A DNA stretch of 64,000 bases from Antilocapra americana. Lineage: Eukaryota > Chordata > Mammalia > Artiodactyla > Antilocapridae. Of the stretch, positions 58,770 through 64,000 are shown piece after piece. A program made the position numbers and the translations under genes. The stretch lies in NCBI GenBank assembly GCA_007570785.1, contig ML664161.1, forward strand, positions 17,919,856-17,983,855, written 5' to 3'. The notes beneath the pieces were generated by a model. That model worked only from the letters and a program-made list of their open reading frames with translations. It did no database searches and was not told the origin of the DNA. How positions within the stretch are numbered: position 1 is the stretch's first letter; the number at the start of each line of letters is the position of its first letter.

Positions 58770-59020
58770 TTTATCTTAAAAATGGCCTTAATTTTTAATG
58801 TAGAAAAACTTACTTTTGGAAGATTACTCCAGGGAAATAATCAAAAGGAAGGAAAATGCTATATTTTTGAAGATGTTCACTGTGGTATTATGTATATAAT
58901 TGGAGAATCTAAAACCTTAGATGTCCAACAATAGGGAGATATTTAATTAAATTAAAGTTGATCTACTTAGTATATAATCATTAAACACAGTATAAAATGC
59001 TCATTATAAAAAAAGTTTAA
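58770..59020 (+). mobile_element. Ancient L1 (L1M) 3'UTR fragment
   Basis: GAAGATGTTCACTGTGGTAT, AGATGTCCAACAATAGGGAG and ATATTTAATTAAATTAAAGT follow the old L1 3'UTR order. Confidence 0.72.
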
Positions 59021-59071
59021 TCTGTATGTGTATCATTAAAGAGTTCAATCCAAATCAACTTAGCTACTATC

Positions 59072-59102
<31 letters not shown>

Positions 59103-59112
59103 CACACACATA
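59072..59112. repeat. (GT)n microsatellite
   Basis: About 14 GT units followed by TATACACACACATACATA, giving a self-complementary GT/AC structure. Confidence 0.95.
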
Positions 59113-59720
59113 CATAACAGTGTGAATGCTACTTAGGCTTAAGGGTAGGGAAAACAAAACCAGAGAAGTAGCACCCCTTATAAAATTCTTAAGAATGTTT
59201 AATTCTGACTGGTTAAGCCATATGCACATGACACAGTGATAAAGACTTTCAGCTTCCCAGGGTAATTAATTACAAGTCACACCTAAGCAATCACTATTTA
59301 GACTTTCTGATTCATTGCAGCTAGCCTGAAGCAGAGAAATTTAGTGTATTTATTCTGGGTATTTTGCTAGCCTCTTCAAATCATTTTGGAATCCTTTATA
59401 GGTGATATGAAGTAACTGTATATTTCAGTGCACATCTTTGCTATAGAAACATGATTTTCCGCTTTGCAGCCCAAGGATGCATTCTATGTATGAATAGAGT
59501 CTTTGTGAAACAAGAGTAAAGTCATCAGCTTCTACGCTATGAAGAAGAAATGTTTATCTTCTAATGTGCATATATGTAAGCCACCTCTTTAAAATCAGCC
59601 CCCTTAAATGGCAATGAGTATGCTTGTGTGTATGACACATCAATGTCCATTAATTGCATGAAGAGAACTGAGATTCCAATGGCAAAATCTGTAAAAGTAG
59701 ATATACAAAGAAAAGTGGAA
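59113..59720. other. Non-coding DNA, repeat-poor
   Basis: No repeat recognised; leads into the candidate conserved element. Confidence 0.5.
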
Positions 59721-60200
59721 GCATCTGTTTAATATATACGACATTAGAATTTAATTTTACCTCTGTGATGCTTTTGTGTGACTGCAGTGTTACAGCAGAG
59801 CACATAAGCATAGCCGTGCAGTGTCAGCAGGTGCATGCCACCAAATTACTGCTTTTAATTTGCATATTCATCTGCTAAGAAGCATGTCATTATCATATCA
59901 AAGGGATACTAAGCAACATCTAGCTTGGAGAGATGTGGCATAGTTTCAATAGGAGCAATTAATGCAAGATGAGGACTCTCTTTCTGTCATGTCTCCCAGG
60001 GCTAGCTGTAATCGGGCTGATTATTGGATACCAATAAGACCGAGGGCCCAGTTGGCACAGAATAAGAGAAGAACTGGAAAGAGAGCCTGCTAGTCCTCTC
60101 TGCTGTATGCTTGATGGCAACATGATGCTCCGGTCACTCAGAAGAATCCTGTGCTTATTATAGATGCTATCTCTCTGCAATCATCTATTTCCGTTGTCAT
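59721..60200. other. Candidate conserved non-coding element C
   Basis: Repeat-free and compositionally balanced. Sites seen: POU octamer ATTTGCAT (59858-59865), TCF/LEF-type ATCAAAG (59897-59903), CAATTAATG homeodomain-type, and a TTATTGG-ATA-CCAATAA palindrome holding opposed CCAAT boxes (60021-60037). The 73-codon minus frame at 59959-60180 shows no domain. Enhancer function is inferred only. Confidence 0.42.
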
Positions 60201-60349
60201 TAAATGACCAAATGCATTCCAAAAGTACTTATGTATTAAAAGAAAAATGATCTTGACTTTAGAGAGCATGGGAAAATTTTTTGAAAAAGATATTAAAATT
60301 GTGTTTTAATAGAAGTTTTAGTACTTTAGGTAAATTTCATTCAAACAAA
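60201..60349. other. Short AT-rich stretch
   Basis: Nothing recognised. Confidence 0.5.
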
Positions 60350-60480
60350 CATTTTTCTTCCTCCTTCAAGCATGTATTGAGCACCTAAGTGTATATCAAA
60401 CAGTGTTAAGTGATGAAGATGGAGACGCAAACTAGTCACAGTCCCTAAACTCAGCTTGCAATTGAACAGCAGGAGACAAA
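60350..60480 (-). mobile_element. L2 LINE 3' end relic
   Basis: Reversed L2 end: CATGTATTGAGCACCTAAGT, ATCAAACAGTGTTAAGTG and CAGTCCCTAAACTCAGCTTG. Confidence 0.68.
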
Positions 60481-60859
60481 CATGTAAACCAAGCAAAACT
60501 TGAATAACATTTCTTACATGCTGTTTATTAACTTAGGAAGGTCACAAACATGTAGAACCATCTTTTTGAATAGTAAGGGCATGTGGTATCATTTCTTTGT
60601 GGAAAGACTTTAAGAACAGAATTTTAAATTTTAGTTTAGTTTAGAAATGATCTCACTTTTTCTCTCCTAATGGTAGTAGCTAAAACAGGGTACAAATATG
60701 AATACTTGAACAGTTGAAGAAGAGACAATTGTTTCAATTATTCTACTGTTTTTTAATCTTTCATTGGATGCATTAGTATAAGCAAGTGCTTTTAAAAAAT
60801 AGGAACCATTAATAGCTTGCTTCCTATGGTGTATAAAATGGGATGGTATACACATACAC

Positions 60860-61000
60860 TTTCATTAATTTATTCAACAAATATTTTTTGAGCACTCACT
60901 ATGTGGTAAGCACTGCTATAAGCACTGGGGGTATAGCTGTGAAAAAAATGGGCCAAGTGCCTGTCCCTGAGTTTATACTCACACATGCTCCTCTCTGTGA
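60860..61000 (-). mobile_element. L2 LINE 3' end relic
   Basis: Reversed L2 end, clear: TTCAACAAATATTTTTTGAG, CACTCACTATGTGGTAAGCA, CTGCTATAAGCACTGGGGGT. A further weak copy may follow at 61010-61090. Confidence 0.85.
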
Positions 61001-61314
61001 ATATATGCACTGAGCATATGCCTAATGAAAAGTTCAGTGCCATTCATTCAACAAGCACACCTTATGTGTCAGACTAGGGAAATGAAAGGGAGCATGAAGT
61101 TTACCTTGGAAACTACTAGCCAAGAATGAGTACAAGAGAGCTACGAAATGATCAGTAGACTTGAAACCACATGTCTTATGTAAAACAAAAATAAAACGTT
61201 ATTCTTTTATGGTTGTCCAACCTTATAAGTAATTTCAGATATCAACCAGTCATCTCAGTATAACCCCAGAAAGTTCATCAACCACCTTCCTATCAATTGC
61301 TATTAAAATTTTAG

Positions 61315-61500
61315 GGGTGAAGTGTTGAACCTTATTGAGCATCAGAGCTAGGCACTTTGGGTGCATCATCTTACTTAATACTCAGACGAGCACTCTGGTA
61401 AATGCTAATATACCCAATTTGCTAGTGAGGAAACTAAAGTTCAGAGAGTTTTATATCTCCCAAGGTCACTCAGTAAGTGCCGGGTAGAATCAGAACTTAA
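61315..61500 (-). mobile_element. MIR SINE relic
   Basis: Reversed MIR: TTGAGCATCAGAGCTAGGCA, AGTGAGGAAACTAAAGTTCA, CAAGGTCACTCAGTAAGTGC. Confidence 0.85.
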
Positions 61501-61539
61501 AATTTGCTAATGCCTAATATGTGTTCTAACAGCAGTTCT

Positions 61540-61735
61540 CTGAGCTTCACTGGTATCTCAGCTAGTAAAGAATACACCTGCAAAGCAGAAGACCCTGTTC
61601 AATTCCTGGGTCAGGAAGATCCCTTGGAGAAGGGATAGGCTACCCACTCCAGTATTCTGGCTTGGAGAATTCCATGGACAGAGGAGCCTGGCAGGCTACA
61701 GTCCATAGGGTCTCAAAGGGTTGAACATGACTGTT
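61540..61735 (+). mobile_element. Bov-tA SINE
   Basis: GAGCTTCACTGGTATCTCAG head, GAGAAGGGATAGGCTACCCA body, GGTTGAACATGACTG tail. No clear TSD. Confidence 0.92.
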
Positions 61736-61959
61736 TTGCTTTATTATAGTGGAAATTATGGGTTAAATGATATATATCTCATTAGAACTACTGATTGAAA
61801 ATTTAAACAAATGAACAAAAATATAATCTCTTTAACTGTATGTTACTACTCTGGCTGACTTTTTCACCAAACGGAGAGGATCTTTTTTCTTTTTAATTAA
61901 CCTTATGCTGAGAATTGTAGACTCATTTTGTCTTGTTTAAATTGGTTGTTTCACAGAGC

Positions 61960-62120
61960 TGAGCTACTGACTTGGAGTCAGAAAGTCTGAGTTTAAATCC
62001 TAGTTGCCTGTGGAAGATCCTTAGCTGGTAAGAGCTTCAGTCTTCTCATCTACAAAATGAGGAATTTAATCTATATGCTATATAAGGTTTCTTGCAGGTC
62101 TGACTTTCTATGAGTCTATG
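61960..62120 (+). mobile_element. MIR SINE relic
   Basis: Forward MIR: GACTTGGAGTCAGAAAGTCT, GAGTTTAAATCCTAGTTGCC, CTTCTCATCTACAAAATGAG. Confidence 0.78.
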
Positions 62121-63780
62121 AAAAACAGCTAGAGAGGATCGTAAAATATTTAAATATCCTATACTTCCTGCATCCTACTTTCCTGCAAAAAAATAAAATA
62201 AAATTCTATGTTATGTTTTTAAATAATACCTTTAGGTAAAACTTCTATAAATACTAATTATTGATTAAATGTTTTCTTCTCACAAAAGGTGACTTCATTA
62301 CAGCACTGAATATTCATTTATTTCTTTTTTACCAAGAAGAAAGGAATGAAGGGAGGATGGGAATAGAAAAGTAAAGAGAAAGAAAGAAAGCCACATATGG
62401 GTATATGTACGTTATATATTCACTCATATAACAACAGTTGTGTATGCATGCCTACATGTATGTAAGTTATATGTACACAAGTGAACATATCGAAAACCTC
62501 AAGTTCTATACTTTTTTTTTCTGCCATAGCAGAAGGAGGAAAATGTTGCCCTTTAACAAGTTCATATTTCAAGGAGCTTATGACCTCCTTCCTCTAAGTG
62601 AAATGGTGGGTTCCACAAATGGTGGATTTTCACAGAAAAGTTTATTTAGTTCTCCTGTTTTATCAACAGAAGTCAGCTTTATGAATCAATCATGAATTGG
62701 TTGAATTTATATCTATTTATAACTATTCATAGTTTTTACCACTATTAAGTTAAATATTATTTAATTATCATCTACTCCGGGCATCTGGGCATTTTCTAAT
62801 TGGTTTATTTAAGTCTGCATTCACACAAGGAGGTCTTCAAAGATCACTCTGTTCTTTTCAAGAGACTCTAATTCAGATTAAAACCTTAACTGATCTCAAA
62901 CAGAAAAACTTTAATTACACACACAACTCAGTTGAGGACATACTCAAAAGACAGAATCTTTTGCAAATCAATCACATCTTCACCTGCCAGTTGATTTTGT
63001 GTCCTTCTGTCAGTATAATTCCCCAAACTTCTATACAGTAACTGTAGGCCTCAAATAAATGCTAAAACTTTTCAAACTATGAGTAAGCTTTTTAAGCATA
63101 ATTCAGCAAGGAAGTTTTTGTGTCAGTTCCTATCTTCATGGCTTATATGAAATTTATCAGCAAATTCATTCACAACCCTGTCCACTCCATGTTTGTCTGC
63201 TAGAGCAGAAAGTGAGAACCTCAGTGCTCTTACAGGGATGATTCAAAGTACTGCATCCACCTTATGTATACATCAGTTTATTAGTATTTGTGTAACATAT
63301 TTATGGGTTTCGGTATAACACAAGATTTTTATATCTCTAAGGAAAGATAAAGCGTCTTTATCTTTTCTTCTTTATCTATTCGTGTGTGGGTGTATATAAA
63401 GCCAAGTGGTGTTACTGGATATGGTAGAATAAGAAAATGTGTGTTCTTTAGGAAAAAACTAAACTTTATTGATACAATTCAAATCGCCAAAGATAACATC
63501 TGTTTGTCCCCAAAAAGAAAAACTACAAATGCAAAATATTAAGTGATGCCTATAACAAATTATTGCAGTTGAAATTGAAGAAAGAATTCCAGTATCACAC
63601 ATCAGCTTTTCTATTGGTACAGGAGGAGAGATATGAATAGAAAGAGAAGAAATTATACCATTAGTAACATGGGAAAAAGTGAATCATAGAAAAATCTTTT
63701 ATTTTAACTATATAAGATATAAAGAGTAGTAGATTCATCATATGCTTCTGTTATGCAAAGTCATAGCTAGAAAGCCTTGG
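62121..63780. other. AT-rich non-coding DNA
   Basis: No repeat, RNA or exon recognised. The 85-codon frame at 62438-62695 has no domain. A short GAAA tract lies at 62376-62390. Confidence 0.55.
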
Positions 63781-63920
63781 TCCATTTCTATAGCTATATG
63801 TTGGTGGATATTAACTAGACTTGTGATCATTTCACAGTATATACAAATATCAGAACTTTATGTTGCACACCTGAAACTAATATAATGTTGCATGGCAATT
63901 ATGCCTCAATAAAGAAATTA
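63781..63920 (+). mobile_element. Old L1 3' terminal fragment
   Basis: TATGTTGCACACCTGAAACT, AATATAATGTTGCATGGCAA and TTATGCCTCAATAAAGAAAT are a standard old L1 3' end. A longer upstream part may exist but is not recognisable. Confidence 0.78.
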
Positions 63921-64000
63921 ACAAATAAGAAATCCTGATCTAGTTAGGAAGAACTACTTGGTAGAAAGATAAATGAATAATTGATTATTTAATTAAAATG

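Noticed and set aside
1..64000. tRNA genes suggested by B-box-like GGTTCGAATC-type motifs
   Set aside because: All such motifs fall in Bov-tA or MIR SINEs, which derive from tRNA; no cloverleaf outside them was recognised.

Overview
The window is a stretch of ruminant (Pecora-type, bovid-like) nuclear DNA. The evidence is co-occurrence of BovB (RTE-type) LINEs, Bov-tA SINEs derived from tRNA-Glu, a dimeric Bov-A2 SINE, and artiodactyl L1 elements including the young L1_BT-like 3' end. The background is AT-rich with many stops in all frames. I found no supportable host protein-coding exon, rRNA, tRNA, snRNA or CRISPR array. Almost every long open frame is a translated retrotransposon or its antisense. 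Species and chromosome cannot be told from the sequence. The region behaves as intergenic or deep-intronic gene-desert DNA.

Layout. 1-8.4 kb: AT-rich DNA with one Bov-tA, a 5'-truncated BovB, MIR, hAT and old L1 relics. 8.6-12.15 kb: two BovB copies in opposite orientation, inserted about 20 bp apart, the second splitting a MIR. 12.2-14.6 kb: MIR, a CA/TA microsatellite and old L1 pieces. 14.6-21.9 kb: about 7.3 kb almost free of retrotransposons, with a CpG-rich patch at its left end and two blocks that look like conserved non-coding elements. 21.9-26.4 kb: Bov-tA with a perfect target-site duplication (TSD), hAT relics, an internally deleted L1 and AT microsatellites. 26.4-30.2 kb: a near full-length BovB in the twin-priming (5'-inversion) arrangement with a 10-bp TSD. 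30.2-41.3 kb: scattered Bov-tA, old L1 and one artiodactyl L1. 41.3-44.2 kb: L1 end, BovB, and an L1 inserted into a Bov-tA. 44.2-50.6 kb: Bov-tA copies, a long decayed L1M and a short L1_BT. 50.6-56.4 kb: an L1 nested in an antisense L1, with SINEs in both and a templated 89-bp insertion. 57.0-58.1 kb: a twin-primed L1_BT containing a 400-base run of N. 58.1-64 kb: repeat-poor DNA with another candidate conserved element, L2/MIR relics, one Bov-tA and an L1 tail.

There is no pathway here. The biology lies in retrotransposition history and local DNA rearrangement. The best observations are the two twin-priming inversions supported by TSDs (one RTE, one L1), the 89-bp templated insertion inside a nested L1, and the transposon-poor block that may hold regulatory DNA. 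Repeat family names come from remembered consensus features and were not checked with RepeatMasker; boundaries without a TSD are good to roughly 10-30 bp.
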